Shown: positions 9,103-18,096, counted from the stretch's first letter. The stretch is 64,000 nt of DNA from JBFXAF01 sp050184585 (GCA_050184585.1 JBFXAF010000006.1:1-64000); one strand, 5' to 3'. Translations and numbers: made by a program. Notes: generated by a model not told the origin, from the sequence alone.

Positions 9103-10903
9103 TGCGCGCGGCCCACTTCTGCCCGAGATAAGCTTCCACCACCTCCTGCTTCCTCACTACGTCGCGAGGCGCTCCGTCGGCCAGCAGACTTCCATGGTCC
9201 AGTACCAGGAACCGATCGACGATATCGATCATCGCTCCTACGGTATGCTCGATCAAGACAACCGTCACGCCACGTGCAGGCAAGGTTGCCACGACTTCCA
9301 TCAGTTCCGCAGCTTCCGCGCTCCCGAGACCGGCAAGAGGCTCGTCAAGGAGCAGCAAGCGCGGCCGGGGGGCCAACGCGCGTGCCAGTTCCATGAGCCT
9401 CAGTTCCTTGCTCGTCAGACCTTCGATCGAAGCACCCGCCCTGTCCGAAAGCCCGACGTCATCGAGAGCTTTGCGCGCGAGTTCCCACGTACCGCTCTCA
9501 CCTTGATCGGCGACATAGGCGCCGATCAGAACGTTCTCCACCAGAGGCATTCGACGGAATGCGCGCACGACCTGGAAGGTACGCCCGATCCCCATACTGC
9601 AGATTCGGCTGGGCTTGAGCCCGGCGATTTCCTTGCCGTCGAAGCGGATGCGGCCCTCATTCGGCTTCGCAATCCCATTCAGGAGGTTGAAGAGCGTCGT
9701 CTTGCCAGCCCCGTTCGGCCCGATGATGCCGAGGATCTCCCCCTGCTTGACGTCGAACGAGATATCCTTGATGGCCTTCAGTCCCCCGAAGGATTTGGAC
9801 AATCCTCTGACTTCGAGGATGGTGCCGCCTCCCACCTCCCGACGGCTGTCAACGCGTGTATGCGCTGGCGTCTTTGCCCCGGGGATCCGAGCCTCGCTGA
9901 CAGAACCCGATGCCGCTCGACCGGGAGGGTTTTCATTGGCTACGTCACGGCGCCGGGCATAGAGATCCTTCACGCGCCAATAGATGCCCTCAGGCGCCAG
10001 GAGCGTGACCAGGATGATGGCGACACCGTAGAGGATGCCTTGAATTCCGGGGAGCAAACTGCCGAACTCGGCATGCAACGTTTCGCTGACCGGCAAGAGG
10101 ATGACGGCCCCTATGATCGGTCCCCACACGATGCCGGCGCCCCCGAACAAAGATAGTACGATGGGTTGCGCGGAAACAACGAGTCCAAATACGCTTCCCG
10201 GTGTGATGACGAGGACGACCACCCCGTAGAGGCCACCCGCAGCCGCGGCCAGAGCGCCGCTTAGAATCAAGGCCCGCATTTTCCAGCGAAACGTATCGAC
10301 CCCCGAGGCTTCCGCAGCCAGTTCGTCCTGCTTGATTGCCAGCAGCGAACGACCAAAACGCGATCGCTCAATGAGGATCGACAACACTACCGATATCACC
10401 ATCAGCCCGAGCGCCAGTAGCAGATAGCCGCGATAGTCGGAGAACTGCATGTACCAGAGTGGTTCCTCCCGCTTCATAGGGAAGGTCACTTCCTGGTAGC
10501 CGAGCCAGTTGAAAACATAGACGAAGCAAAGCGGGTACGCGAGCATAGCAAGCGCGAAATAAAGGCCGCGCAGGCGGAACGTCGCGTAGCCGACGATGGC
10601 TCCCGCTAAAGCTCCGACCAGGGCTGCGACGGGCAAACCGAACCATGGCGTCAGGTCGAAGTGGATCAGCCCAAGGGCTACGGTATAGGCTCCGAGCCCG
10701 AAGAATGCAGCATGACCGAAGGATATGAGGCCGCTGTAGCCGCTGAAGATGTTCCACGAGACGGCGAAGCTGGCCCAGATGGGTACGAGAGTCAGCAACA
10801 GCCTGTAATAGGGGTTTTCGATCAGAAGGCTAAGACCGATCCAAACTACGACGATCGCCGCTACCGTGACGAGAGACGAAATGGAATTCTGCCGTGAGAT
10901 CAT
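9095..10903 (-). CDS. LivM-LivG fusion: permease joined to ATPase
   Basis: A 602-aa fusion. Residues ~8-310 are a LivM-type permease with about nine membrane segments (SGYSGLISFGHAAFFGLGAY at ~54-73 is typical). A ~45-residue polar linker (~318-362) follows. Residues ~362-602 are a LivG-type ATPase with Walker A GPNGAGKT (395-402) and Walker B LLLLDEP. The ABC signature is atypical: LTSKELRLMELARAL stands where LSYGQQR is usual, a drift seen in some LivG relatives. In most genomes these are two proteins. The ATG at 10903 is two bases after the livH stop. A much longer upstream frame exists but overlaps livH and is rejected. It imports the same unknown substrate as livF and livH. Confidence 0.9.
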   Translation of the reverse strand: MISRQNSISSLVTVAAIVVVWIGLSLLIENPYYRLLLTLVPIWASFAVSWNIFSGYSGLISFGHAAFFGLGAYTVALGLIHFDLTPWFGLPVAALVGALAGAIVGYATFRLRGLYFALAMLAYPLCFVYVFNWLGYQEVTFPMKREEPLWYMQFSDYRGYLLLALGLMVISVVLSILIERSRFGRSLLAIKQDELAAEASGVDTFRWKMRALILSGALAAAAGGLYGVVVLVITPGSVFGLVVSAQPIVLSLFGGAGIVWGPIIGAVILLPVSETLHAEFGSLLPGIQGILYGVAIILVTLLAPEGIYWRVKDLYARRRDVANENPPGRAASGSVSEARIPGAKTPAHTRVDSRREVGGGTILEVRGLSKSFGGLKAIKDISFDVKQGEILGIIGPNGAGKTTLFNLLNGIAKPNEGRIRFDGKEIAGLKPSRICSMGIGRTFQVVRAFRRMPLVENVLIGAYVADQGESGTWELARKALDDVGLSDRAGASIEGLTSKELRLMELARALAPRPRLLLLDEPLAGLGSAEAAELMEVVATLPARGVTVVLIEHTVGAMIDIVDRFLVLDHGSLLADGAPRDVVRKQEVVEAYLGQKWAARNA

Positions 10904-10905
10904 GA

Positions 10906-11853
10906 CTATGCTCTCTCGGTGTTGCGGCCGAAGAAACCTTGTGGACGCAAAATTAGAAGGAGCAGGAAGGCGACGAAGATGGTCGCATTCTGCAACTGCA
11001 AAGGGAGCACCAGGGTCGACAGCTGCTGGACGATGGCTATCGCGAAACCGCCCCAGAACGCGCCAACAATACTGCCCATGCCGCCAAGGACCACGCCCGC
11101 GTACATGATGATGAGGAAATCGCCTCCGACAAAGGGCTGGACCGGATAGTAGAGCACCAGCAACCCTCCAGCGATCCCGGCGATCGCGGTGCCGCCCGCA
11201 AAAGCCAGCCGGTGAACGCGGTCGACGTCGATGCCCATGTACAACGATGCCGTCGGATTGTCCGCCGCGGCTCGAAGGGACTTCCCGACGCGGGTTGCGC
11301 GGATCAACCAGAAGATGACTATCGATATCGCGACGCATAAGGCGGCGTTGTAGGCGCGAGCCTTGTTGATGAAGACAGCGCTGAAGTCGTCGTACAGCAG
11401 AGGTATCTGCCATGCCTCGGAGGACAGCGGGCTGATCACAGATCTCGGCGCCGAGCCGAGTATGATCAGCGCCCCGTTCTGAAGGATCAGCGCAATGCCG
11501 AGCGTCAGGATAAGCTGAGCCTGATGGGCCTCCGCGGGGTTGGCGATGGTGGCTCCGGTGGTGCGCGAGATCAGTACTTTGTGAAGTGCACCGCCCAGAA
11601 GAAAAAGAACTGGCCCGATCATGAATGCAGCCAGGAAGGGCGCCGCGAGGCCAAGAAAGGTATCGGCAAGAAACGTGACAACCGTAAGTAGCGCCAGATA
11701 CATGCCGACCATCATGAGGTCCGCCTGAGCGAAATTGATGACTCCCATGATCCCAAAAATCAGGGCCAGGCCAACGCACATCAGGCCATAGATGCAGCCA
11801 AGCAGGATGCCAGCGGACAGGGCCTGGAAAAACTGTTCAACGAGCATGCCCAT
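10906..11853 (-). CDS. livH: LIV-type permease LivH
   Basis: A 315-aa hydrophobic permease with about eight membrane segments and the LivH-like stretches GLALIFGIMGVINFAQADLM near the start and GGMGSIVGAFWGG near the end. It forms the inner-membrane channel with the LivM part of the downstream fusion. The ATG at 11853 is chosen because GAGAGG lies seven bases upstream; an in-frame TTG at 11859 and ATG at 11847 fit that spacing less well. It is the first gene of the transporter operon, and the periplasmic binding protein is encoded separately at 19380-20603. Confidence 0.9.
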   Translation of the reverse strand: MGMLVEQFFQALSAGILLGCIYGLMCVGLALIFGIMGVINFAQADLMMVGMYLALLTVVTFLADTFLGLAAPFLAAFMIGPVLFLLGGALHKVLISRTTGATIANPAEAHQAQLILTLGIALILQNGALIILGSAPRSVISPLSSEAWQIPLLYDDFSAVFINKARAYNAALCVAISIVIFWLIRATRVGKSLRAAADNPTASLYMGIDVDRVHRLAFAGGTAIAGIAGGLLVLYYPVQPFVGGDFLIIMYAGVVLGGMGSIVGAFWGGFAIAIVQQLSTLVLPLQLQNATIFVAFLLLLILRPQGFFGRNTERA

Positions 11854-11964
11854 AAGCAAGCCTCTCTCCCAGCCGCAAATCCGGCGGCTAACAACAACCC
11901 AGCAAGCGAGAAATTTGAGTTCCGACGCCTAGCCTGCGGTCGGGCACGGTGGCCGCAACGCCGA

Positions 11965-12624
11965 CTAGGACCAGAACTGTTCCTTCTCCATGACGCCGAT
12001 CAGCGCCTGTCCCTCCATGACCAGGTGTTCCCGGCAAAGTTGCTCCACAAGCTTGCCGTCGCCCTTGGAGAGAGCGTCAATGATGCCGTCGTGCTGGCGC
12101 ATTCCCAACTCTGCGACCTCAGCGTCCCCCGACCACACGCTTTAGGGCAGGCTTCGAGCGAAACGCGACATTGCTTTCAGATAGGTAACGAGCCTTTGCG
12201 AGGCGCCCGCCATGTTGATGGTCCGGTGGAACGCCCAGTCGATCTCCCGCTTCGCCTCCAGCGAAGTTGCCGATCCGAACGCTTGGTTCAGCTCTCGCAG
12301 ACGGTTGATTGCATCTTTCGGCATCCGGGGCGCCACATGTGCAGCCGCGAGACCGTGAACCAAGCCATAGGCCTCGAACTGGTCCGCGATGTCCTGCGGT
12401 TCCATCGATGCGACGAAGGCTCCGCGGCGCGCCTTGAGTTCGATCAAGCCCTCAGCGCTCATGGCCAGCAGGGCTTCCCGAACAGGAAGTTTGCTGATGC
12501 CCAGTTCCTCGGCCAATTCGTCCTGGGAGATCCGATCGCCCGGCCGCAGTTTCTTTGTAAATATCTGCGTGCGGATATACTCCGCCGCGTCATTGTTCAT
12601 GTTGTGTCGATACGCCGGTTTCAA
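11965..12624 (-). pseudogene. GntR/FCD transcription regulator with in-frame internal stop
   Basis: The intact-looking reading frame runs from a TTG at 12624 (GGAGAGAG upstream) or the ATG at 12600 to a TAA at 12142-12144, giving about 160 residues. A winged helix-turn-helix (QDELAEELGISKLPVREALL) and the first part of an FCD ligand domain are present. Beyond the TAA the same frame continues without further stops, through VWSGDAEVAELGMRQHDGII and LVEQLCREHLVMEGQALIG to a TAG at 11965. This is the expected end of an FCD domain, and the total (219 codons) matches the family. A single nonsense change therefore truncates the effector domain while leaving the DNA-binding part. The gene lies between livH and the catabolic genes, whose local regulator it probably was. 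Confidence 0.8.
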
Positions 12625-12682
12625 TTTGCTCTCTCCTCCCCTGTTCCCGCAGGGAATTGAACACCCGTGTTCACGAACGACG

Positions 12683-13441
12683 CTAGTGTTTGCGTTCCGC
12701 AAACTTGGCAAGCCCATCTCTTGCCTGCGCCGATGACAGATGACGGCAGATCGCATCGAGTTCCCGTAGCCATGGTTGCTCGCCCGCTACCGGCTCGATG
12801 GCTGCCCGCATGAGTGTCTTGATCTGCGCCAGACCCTGAGTGCGCGTCGAGAAGTAGTTGGCCCTCCGTGTGATCCACGCTTCCATTTCTTCCGGATCGA
12901 GCAGCTCCGTCACCAGCCCCGACTCTTGTGCCTCTTGGGCACTGAGGGTCTCGGCGCACGCGATCAGTCTCTTGGCGCGCCGGAATCCCATGACCGTCGG
13001 CAGGAGCACGGTGCCACCTGCCCCGGGAATGAGCGCGTAACGCATGTGGGCGTCACCGAACCTCGCGTCCGCGGAGCAGATGGCTTCGTCGCATGCGAGA
13101 ACCAGTTCAAAGCCGCCGGCAAATGCCACGCCCCGCACGCGGGCGACGGTCCAGCAATCTGATTCCCACAGGTTCCGCACTACCTGCTGGAACATGGCCT
13201 GGAATGCGCGTCGCTCCGATTGGTCCTCTATTCCACGCACCTCTCCCAGATCCGCCCCGGCGCAGAAATTTCTCCCGGCGCCGTCTATGACGAGCATGGC
13301 AGCGCCACAGCTTCGCACCTCGTCCAGGGCCTTCAGCAACGCTTCGAGCATCGCGCCATTGACCGCGTTCATCTTGTCTGGACGGTTCAGCGTGATACGC
13401 GCCAGTGGGCCATCCATGGCAAAGCTCAGGGATTCGGTCAT
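12683..13441 (-). CDS. Enoyl-CoA hydratase/isomerase (crotonase) family protein
   Basis: A 252-aa crotonase-fold protein. The CoA/oxyanion-hole segments RNFCAGADLGEV (~57-68) and GVAFAGGFELVLACD (~103-117) and the family marker IPGAGG are present. By eye, the two glutamates that activate water in classical enoyl-CoA hydratase are not at their usual places: an Ala-His pair stands before IPGAGG where Pro-Glu is common, and RAKRLIAC replaces the helix bearing the second. It may therefore catalyse another crotonase reaction such as isomerisation, C-C hydrolysis or ring opening. It belongs to the minus-strand catabolic cluster with a CoA ligase and acyl-CoA dehydrogenase, so it probably acts on the same acyl-CoA intermediate. 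Confidence 0.85.
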   Translation of the reverse strand: MTESLSFAMDGPLARITLNRPDKMNAVNGAMLEALLKALDEVRSCGAAMLVIDGAGRNFCAGADLGEVRGIEDQSERRAFQAMFQQVVRNLWESDCWTVARVRGVAFAGGFELVLACDEAICSADARFGDAHMRYALIPGAGGTVLLPTVMGFRRAKRLIACAETLSAQEAQESGLVTELLDPEEMEAWITRRANYFSTRTQGLAQIKTLMRAAIEPVAGEQPWLRELDAICRHLSSAQARDGLAKFAERKH

Positions 13442-13483
13442 CTAGCCATCCACGCTACAGAGGGCTTGCGCCACCGACGACGT

Positions 13484-13726
13484 TCAGTTGCCATCGGGCC
13501 TCTCTTGGGCAAGCGACCAGTCAAGGATGTCCTGGATGCGCGCCGCGTCGATTTCCCAAAGCAGCCCGCCTTCCTCGCGCAGCTTCTGCGCGAGAGCCAT
13601 GAGTTGCGACGCAATCTCAAGGCCTCGCTGGAACTGCTCAGCGGTCGTCTCCGTAGAAGAGATGCCGTGTACCGATGCATGGTCTCCCGTAAGCATGTGT
13701 CGTACTTCCTCCCGATATACCGCCAT
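13484..13726 (-). CDS. Small hypothetical protein in the CoA-catabolic cluster
   Basis: An 80-aa frame in the 320-base space between the ligase and crotonase genes, on the same strand. It is acidic and mostly helical (GLEIASQLMALAQKLREEGG, then WEIDAARIQDILDW), with no recognised domain. Two starts are possible: the ATG at 13726, or the ATG at 13696 which follows GGGAGG at a somewhat long spacing of eleven bases. Its location and amphipathic composition suggest a real small subunit or chaperone-like partner, but nothing in the sequence shows what it does. Confidence 0.5.
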   Translation of the reverse strand: MAVYREEVRHMLTGDHASVHGISSTETTAEQFQRGLEIASQLMALAQKLREEGGLLWEIDAARIQDILDWSLAQERPDGN

Positions 13727-13763
13727 CGTCAGATTCCCGGCGACGACGGAACCGCAATGGACG

Positions 13764-15137
13764 CTAGTTTGCGAGATACTTGACGACTTGCCGATCCTTA
13801 CGTCGTTCGTCCGTCCATCGTCTCACCTTGAAGTCGAACCGTGGCAGGGAACCCGATGCAGCCTCGACGACAGACATCTTGACCCCGCTCGACGTGGCGA
13901 TACGCGCCTTCAATTGCGACATCAGTTCCGATCGGTCGGCGGAAGCCCCTGCCTTGAACTCGACCGCGATTTCCACGTTCTCCCGTCCCGCGTCGTCAAC
14001 CCATACGCGGCCGGCGTACTCCTCGACCTCGCGGCCTGAAAAGACCACCTCGTCGATCGCCGCAGGCCAGAGGTTGGTCCCGCGGATTTTCATCATGTCA
14101 TCATAGCGCTGGATCGTCCCGCCGATGATGCCGCAGAACGGGCGGCCGCATCCGCAGTACCGATGATCCACAAACCGAACCTTGTCGCCTGTCGCGAAAC
14201 GCAGGACCGGATTGTCCGTCTTGAAGAGCGGCGTGATCACGGCTTCGCCTTCCTCGCCATCGGCGACGTGTCGGCCGGTCGCGGGATCGATCACCTCCAT
14301 GAGGACATGCGTGTCAATGTTGTGCAGAACGGGAGCACGTTTGTCAGAACGGGCAATTCCTTCCTCACAGGTGAAGGCGTGGTTGCCGGCCGCCTGCGTG
14401 GTGCCGTACCATTCACTGATATGCACGCCCCAGTCCTCGGCGACTTCAGCCGGCCAGAACTCCGGATAGGACTCCGCGGCGGTGTAAACCGTCTGGAGGC
14501 GCGGCATGTCTCTCCGAACGTCGATCCCCATCTCCGCGGCCACGATACGCAGGCGGTTGATGTAGGTTGGAACGGCGATGAGCGCATCGACCTGATAGCG
14601 CACCATGGCCTCCAGCTTTCGCCGGGCATCCATGGCAGCCAGGAAGAGCGAATTCACACCATACTTCTCGCCGGCGCGCTTCAGCATCAATCCGCCGCAC
14701 TGGAGTCCCATCGGCAGGGTCATGACTACCGTGTGGCCCGGAAGAGTGCCGCCCCAGTAGAACTGGTACGGCCAAGTAGCTGCCATAGCCTCGTATTCGC
14801 GACCCGAGAGAGGGTGACGTTCCTGGCCGATGCCACTCGTGCCGCTCGTTTCCATGATCTGAACGATGTCTCGGGGCCGGGCCACAAGCTTTTCACCGAA
14901 TGGAGGACTTGCCTCCTGGTCGGCGAGAAAGTCATGTTTCGTCACGGGTTCGATGGCGGAGAAGGATTCGAGATCAAAATCCGACTGCGGGTCCAGACCA
15001 GCGGCATCGATCCTCCGGCGCCAGAAGGGGCTCCCGGCGCGGGCGCCGCGAACCAGTCGGCGAAGTAGGCGCAACTGAAGGCCTTCGACATCAGCGCGAT
15101 CGAGCTTCTCCAGCCGCGGATTGTAGAACCTTCTCAT
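13764..15137 (-). CDS. Phenylacetate-CoA ligase family (PaaK-like) acyl-CoA ligase
   Basis: A 457-aa adenylate-forming enzyme of PaaK type. The AMP/phosphate loop METSGTSGIGQERHP begins at ~96, SEWYGTTQAAGN lies at mid-length, and a Cys-rich YCGCGRPFCG with GDKVRF-like context is in the C-terminal third. The conserved IQRYDDMMKIRG precedes the small C-terminal domain that moves during thioesterification. It activates a carboxylic acid to its CoA thioester using ATP and CoA. The ATG at 15137 has GGAGG five bases upstream; a longer in-frame extension overlaps the amidohydrolase gene and is rejected. It commits the imported acid to the pathway formed by the neighbouring dehydrogenase, crotonase and SDR. 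The exact acid is not readable from sequence. Confidence 0.88.
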   Translation of the reverse strand: MRRFYNPRLEKLDRADVEGLQLRLLRRLVRGARAGSPFWRRRIDAAGLDPQSDFDLESFSAIEPVTKHDFLADQEASPPFGEKLVARPRDIVQIMETSGTSGIGQERHPLSGREYEAMAATWPYQFYWGGTLPGHTVVMTLPMGLQCGGLMLKRAGEKYGVNSLFLAAMDARRKLEAMVRYQVDALIAVPTYINRLRIVAAEMGIDVRRDMPRLQTVYTAAESYPEFWPAEVAEDWGVHISEWYGTTQAAGNHAFTCEEGIARSDKRAPVLHNIDTHVLMEVIDPATGRHVADGEEGEAVITPLFKTDNPVLRFATGDKVRFVDHRYCGCGRPFCGIIGGTIQRYDDMMKIRGTNLWPAAIDEVVFSGREVEEYAGRVWVDDAGRENVEIAVEFKAGASADRSELMSQLKARIATSSGVKMSVVEAASGSLPRFDFKVRRWTDERRKDRQVVKYLAN

Positions 15138-15166
15138 CAACTCCTCCGTCCTCCCGCGTCGCTGAC

Positions 15167-16054
15167 CTAGTCCAAGAGGCCCATTGTTTTTCGCGCCACC
15201 GGGTCCTTCACATGTGGACCGATGATCCGCTGGGCGTTCTCGACCAGGATCTTGCGCCGGACTTGCGGTTTCCATTCCATCGCATCGAACTCGCTCAGCC
15301 AGCGCTCGGGCGAGGTGCCGGGGTAATCCGAACCGTACATCGTCTTGTCCTGCAGGCGGCTGTTTGCCTCCCTAAGAACGGCTGGAGGAATGTGCTTGGG
15401 CGCATAGCCGGCAAGATCGACGAAGACGTTTCCTTTGTGATTGGCGATCGCTAGCATCTCATCGTGCCACGGATAGGCGGGGTGCGTGCCGACGATCTTC
15501 AGGTCTGCGTAGCGAGCGGCGAGGTCATCGATGTGGATTGGACGCGTATACTTGAGTTGCACGCCCATCCCGCCGGGAATGCCGCCCCCGATGCCCGACT
15601 GACCCATATGGAACATGACCGGAATGTCGAGTTCGATGCACTTCTCCCAGAGCGGGTTGAATTGCTCGTCGTCCGGGAACATCTTGGCCACCATCTGCTC
15701 GATGGTAAGGCCTATCATTCCTAGTTCCTTCACGCAGTATTCAAGACGATCGATCGCGGCTTTGCCCAGCCAAGGATCAACCGATGCGTAGGCGCCTACG
15801 AATACGTCCGGTGCGCTTTTCACCAGCCGCGAGACATATTCGTTCGACAGCGGCGGCTTCCCAGAGGTGGGCACTTCGAACGCCCAGAGGATCGCAACGA
15901 TGTCCCACGCCTTGAGCTGATCAATCATCTGCTCTTCGGTGATGGGCTGAAGGGTTCGACCCCAGTGCTTTTCCAGCGCTTCCCGGTGGCCTCGCATGAA
16001 GCCGTCCAGGTACTCGCTGGTATTTGGAAACATGTGGGTATCGACTGCACGCAT
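15167..16054 (-). CDS. Amidohydrolase-2 family metal-dependent hydrolase/decarboxylase-like
   Basis: A 295-aa TIM-barrel protein of the Amidohydrolase_2 (ACMSD / resorcylate decarboxylase / LigJ-like) group. Visible metal-site elements are the N-terminal VDTHMFP, VMFHMGQSG at mid-length, GTHPAYPWHDE and the late YGSDYPG aspartate. The N-terminal HxH is reduced to HxF (His7, Phe9), so the usual first metal ligand pair is incomplete and the enzyme may bind metal weakly or work without it, as lactonase-type relatives do. It is encoded just upstream of the CoA ligase and downstream of the SDR with close spacing. It may hydrolyse, decarboxylate or hydrate a ring-derived intermediate; the reaction is inferred from family only. 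Confidence 0.82.
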   Translation of the reverse strand: MRAVDTHMFPNTSEYLDGFMRGHREALEKHWGRTLQPITEEQMIDQLKAWDIVAILWAFEVPTSGKPPLSNEYVSRLVKSAPDVFVGAYASVDPWLGKAAIDRLEYCVKELGMIGLTIEQMVAKMFPDDEQFNPLWEKCIELDIPVMFHMGQSGIGGGIPGGMGVQLKYTRPIHIDDLAARYADLKIVGTHPAYPWHDEMLAIANHKGNVFVDLAGYAPKHIPPAVLREANSRLQDKTMYGSDYPGTSPERWLSEFDAMEWKPQVRRKILVENAQRIIGPHVKDPVARKTMGLLD

Positions 16055-16087
16055 CTTCTCAAGCTCCTTGACGGCAAGCCGGGGCGA

Positions 16088-16834
16088 TCAGCCGACCATC
16101 GTGAGGCCGCCACTGGCCGAAATGACCTGACCGGTCACGTACGAATTCTGGCGCGAAGCGAGGAAATAGATCACTTCGGCGATCTCCGCGGGCTGGGCGA
16201 CCCGGCCTAGGGGGATCTGCTTCACCATCTTCTCGATCATCGTGGGCCGCGCACTCTTGATAGAGGCGAAGAGGGGGGTGTCGATCGGCCCCGGGGCTAC
16301 GCAGTTGACCAGCACGCCGTTCTTGGCATGCTCGCGCGCGAGCGTCTTCGTGAACCCGATGACGCCAGCCTTGCACGCGGAATAGACGGCCTCTCCCTTC
16401 GTGCCGATACGCCCAGCGTCGGATGACACGTTTACGATATGCGCCTGCGTGCCGTCGATCTGGTCGAGGAAGCAGCGGCACGAATGGATGACGCTCTTGA
16501 GGTTTATTCCGATCAGTTGGTCCCAGTCCGGCTCGTCCGTCTCGATGAAGGGCGTAGGCTTGTCCCAGCCTTGGGCGTTCACCAGGACATCGAAACTCTG
16601 CCCAAGGACCTTCAGGCGATCAAAAACGGCTCTGGTCGCGCTCCACGACGAAAGATCAACCGTGACACCCCGGCAACGTCCGTCCCCCAAACCGGACGCG
16701 ATCGAAGAAGCATCGGGGCTCACGTCGAACAGAACGACCTCGTAACCCTGCTGCAGGAACTTGCTGGCGACGGCTCTGCCGAGCCCTCCCGCACCTCCGC
16801 AAACTGCGGCGCGCGCGATCCCATCCTTGCTCAT
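16088..16834 (-). CDS. Short-chain dehydrogenase/reductase (SDR)
   Basis: A 248-aa classical SDR. The nucleotide-binding GGAGGLG is at ~14-20 and the catalytic YSACK near ~150, preceded by VNVSSDAGRIG. A C-terminal VTGQVISASGG completes the family pattern. It oxidises or reduces a hydroxyl/keto group with NAD(P). I prefer the ATG at 16834, which has GGGGAG six bases upstream; an ATG at 16852 overlapping the preceding stop as ATGA is the alternative. Together with a CoA ligase, acyl-CoA dehydrogenase and crotonase it resembles the BadH step of alicyclic-acid degradation, in which a 2-hydroxyacyl-CoA is oxidised. That comparison is contextual. Confidence 0.88.
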   Translation of the reverse strand: MSKDGIARAAVCGGAGGLGRAVASKFLQQGYEVVLFDVSPDASSIASGLGDGRCRGVTVDLSSWSATRAVFDRLKVLGQSFDVLVNAQGWDKPTPFIETDEPDWDQLIGINLKSVIHSCRCFLDQIDGTQAHIVNVSSDAGRIGTKGEAVYSACKAGVIGFTKTLAREHAKNGVLVNCVAPGPIDTPLFASIKSARPTMIEKMVKQIPLGRVAQPAEIAEVIYFLASRQNSYVTGQVISASGGLTMVG

Positions 16835-16848
16835 GGAAGGCTCCCCGG

Positions 16849-18012
16849 TCATGACTTGAGAAGGTGTTGCGCGATGATCCCCTGGAGGACCTGATCCGCC
16901 CCATCGACGATCCGGTAGATGCGTGCGTCGCGATAGAGCCTCTCGATGGGTAGATCCTTGCTCCAGCCCATGCCGCCGTGAATCTGCACCGCAGCATCCG
17001 CCACCCTGCCAAGGCCCTGCGATGCCTGCAGCTTCGCGATCGCAACAAGATGCCCCTGCGACGCGACGATGTCGCCGTGGGAGGCGCCGGCCGCGATGGC
17101 ATCGTCACAAGCCATCGCGGCGGCGCGGTACGTCTGCTGCGCAGCATAGTGCTCGCGCACCATGTCCGCGACCATCCACTGAATTCCCTGCTTGCGGGAC
17201 AGCGGCTCACCGAAAACCGGCCGCGATTTCGCGTATTCGACCGTCAGATCGATAAGCCGCTCCATCATTCCGGTACAGAGCGCCGCCATGGTGATGCGGC
17301 TCTGGATCAGAAACGACTTGGCGACCGTAAAGCCCTCTCCCACCGCGCCGAGAACCTGGCTGTCGGGCAGGAAACAGTCCTCGAAGACGAGTTCGTTCTG
17401 CTCCATGCCGCGCCAGCCCATCATCCGCTGACGTCGTCCGATCTTGAATCCTGGCGTTTCACGATCGACCAGGAACGCCGTGATGTCGTGCTTACTGTCG
17501 CCGGTGCGCGCGAACGCGATCGTGAAGCTTGCGTCGCTCCCATGGCTGATGAAGTGCTTGGTGCCATTTAGAACGTGACCACCTTCAACCTTTCTGGCGG
17601 TCGTGCGCATAGCTGCGGCATCGGAGCCGGATCCCGGTTCGGTCAGCGAAAACGATTGGGTCTTCTCACCGCGGACAACCGGATAGAGATAACGCTCCTT
17701 CTGCTCGGTCGTACAATTCAACAGAACTGGATTCGGCCGGCCAACGAGATAAGTGAACGGCCACGTCGTCAGGCCGAAATCCTCCCACAGCATCGACTGG
17801 TGAAGCAGGCCAAGCCCCCCGCCACCATGCTCGCTCGGGATGTTTCCCGCGTAGATACCGAGGTCGATCGCTTCCTTGACGAGCTTTGGCCACTCCGCCT
17901 CGTTCATCCTGTCGTTGTCATCGACTGCTTGTTCGATAGGATGTATCCGCTGAGAGATAAACTTACGAACCTCTACGCGAAACAAATCAAATTCTTCAGC
18001 CGATAAAGACAT
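16849..18012 (-). CDS. Acyl-CoA dehydrogenase
   Basis: A 387-aa FAD-dependent acyl-CoA dehydrogenase. Family signatures are FSLTEPGSGSDAA (~140-153), the substrate-binding KSFLIQSR.. region, and the C-terminal QIHGGMGWSKDLPIERLYRD block. The residue at the catalytic-base position appears to be Asp (RIVDGADQVLQ) rather than the Glu of medium-chain enzymes; an Asp here is known in some ACAD10/11-like relatives. It introduces a double bond into an acyl-CoA and passes electrons to ETF. It is the first gene of the dehydrogenase-SDR-amidohydrolase-ligase run, and an operator-like palindrome lies 85-108 bases upstream of its ATG. Confidence 0.92.
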   Translation of the reverse strand: MSLSAEEFDLFRVEVRKFISQRIHPIEQAVDDNDRMNEAEWPKLVKEAIDLGIYAGNIPSEHGGGGLGLLHQSMLWEDFGLTTWPFTYLVGRPNPVLLNCTTEQKERYLYPVVRGEKTQSFSLTEPGSGSDAAAMRTTARKVEGGHVLNGTKHFISHGSDASFTIAFARTGDSKHDITAFLVDRETPGFKIGRRQRMMGWRGMEQNELVFEDCFLPDSQVLGAVGEGFTVAKSFLIQSRITMAALCTGMMERLIDLTVEYAKSRPVFGEPLSRKQGIQWMVADMVREHYAAQQTYRAAAMACDDAIAAGASHGDIVASQGHLVAIAKLQASQGLGRVADAAVQIHGGMGWSKDLPIERLYRDARIYRIVDGADQVLQGIIAQHLLKS

Positions 18013-18096
18013 TACACCGTTCCATTCCGCTCTTTTCGTTCAACTCTTGAAACACTGGCAATTGACCTCGTGCAGCGTGCGACCAAATTTAAATTC

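Noticed and set aside
9095..11779. A much longer frame for the LivM-LivG gene.
   Set aside because: The extension lies across livH in another frame and encodes low-complexity Arg/Ser-rich sequence; the ATG at 10903 follows the livH stop by two bases.
12142..12144. Programmed readthrough or selenocysteine at the GntR internal stop.
   Set aside because: The codon is TAA, not TGA, and no readthrough context is visible; a nonsense mutation is simpler.
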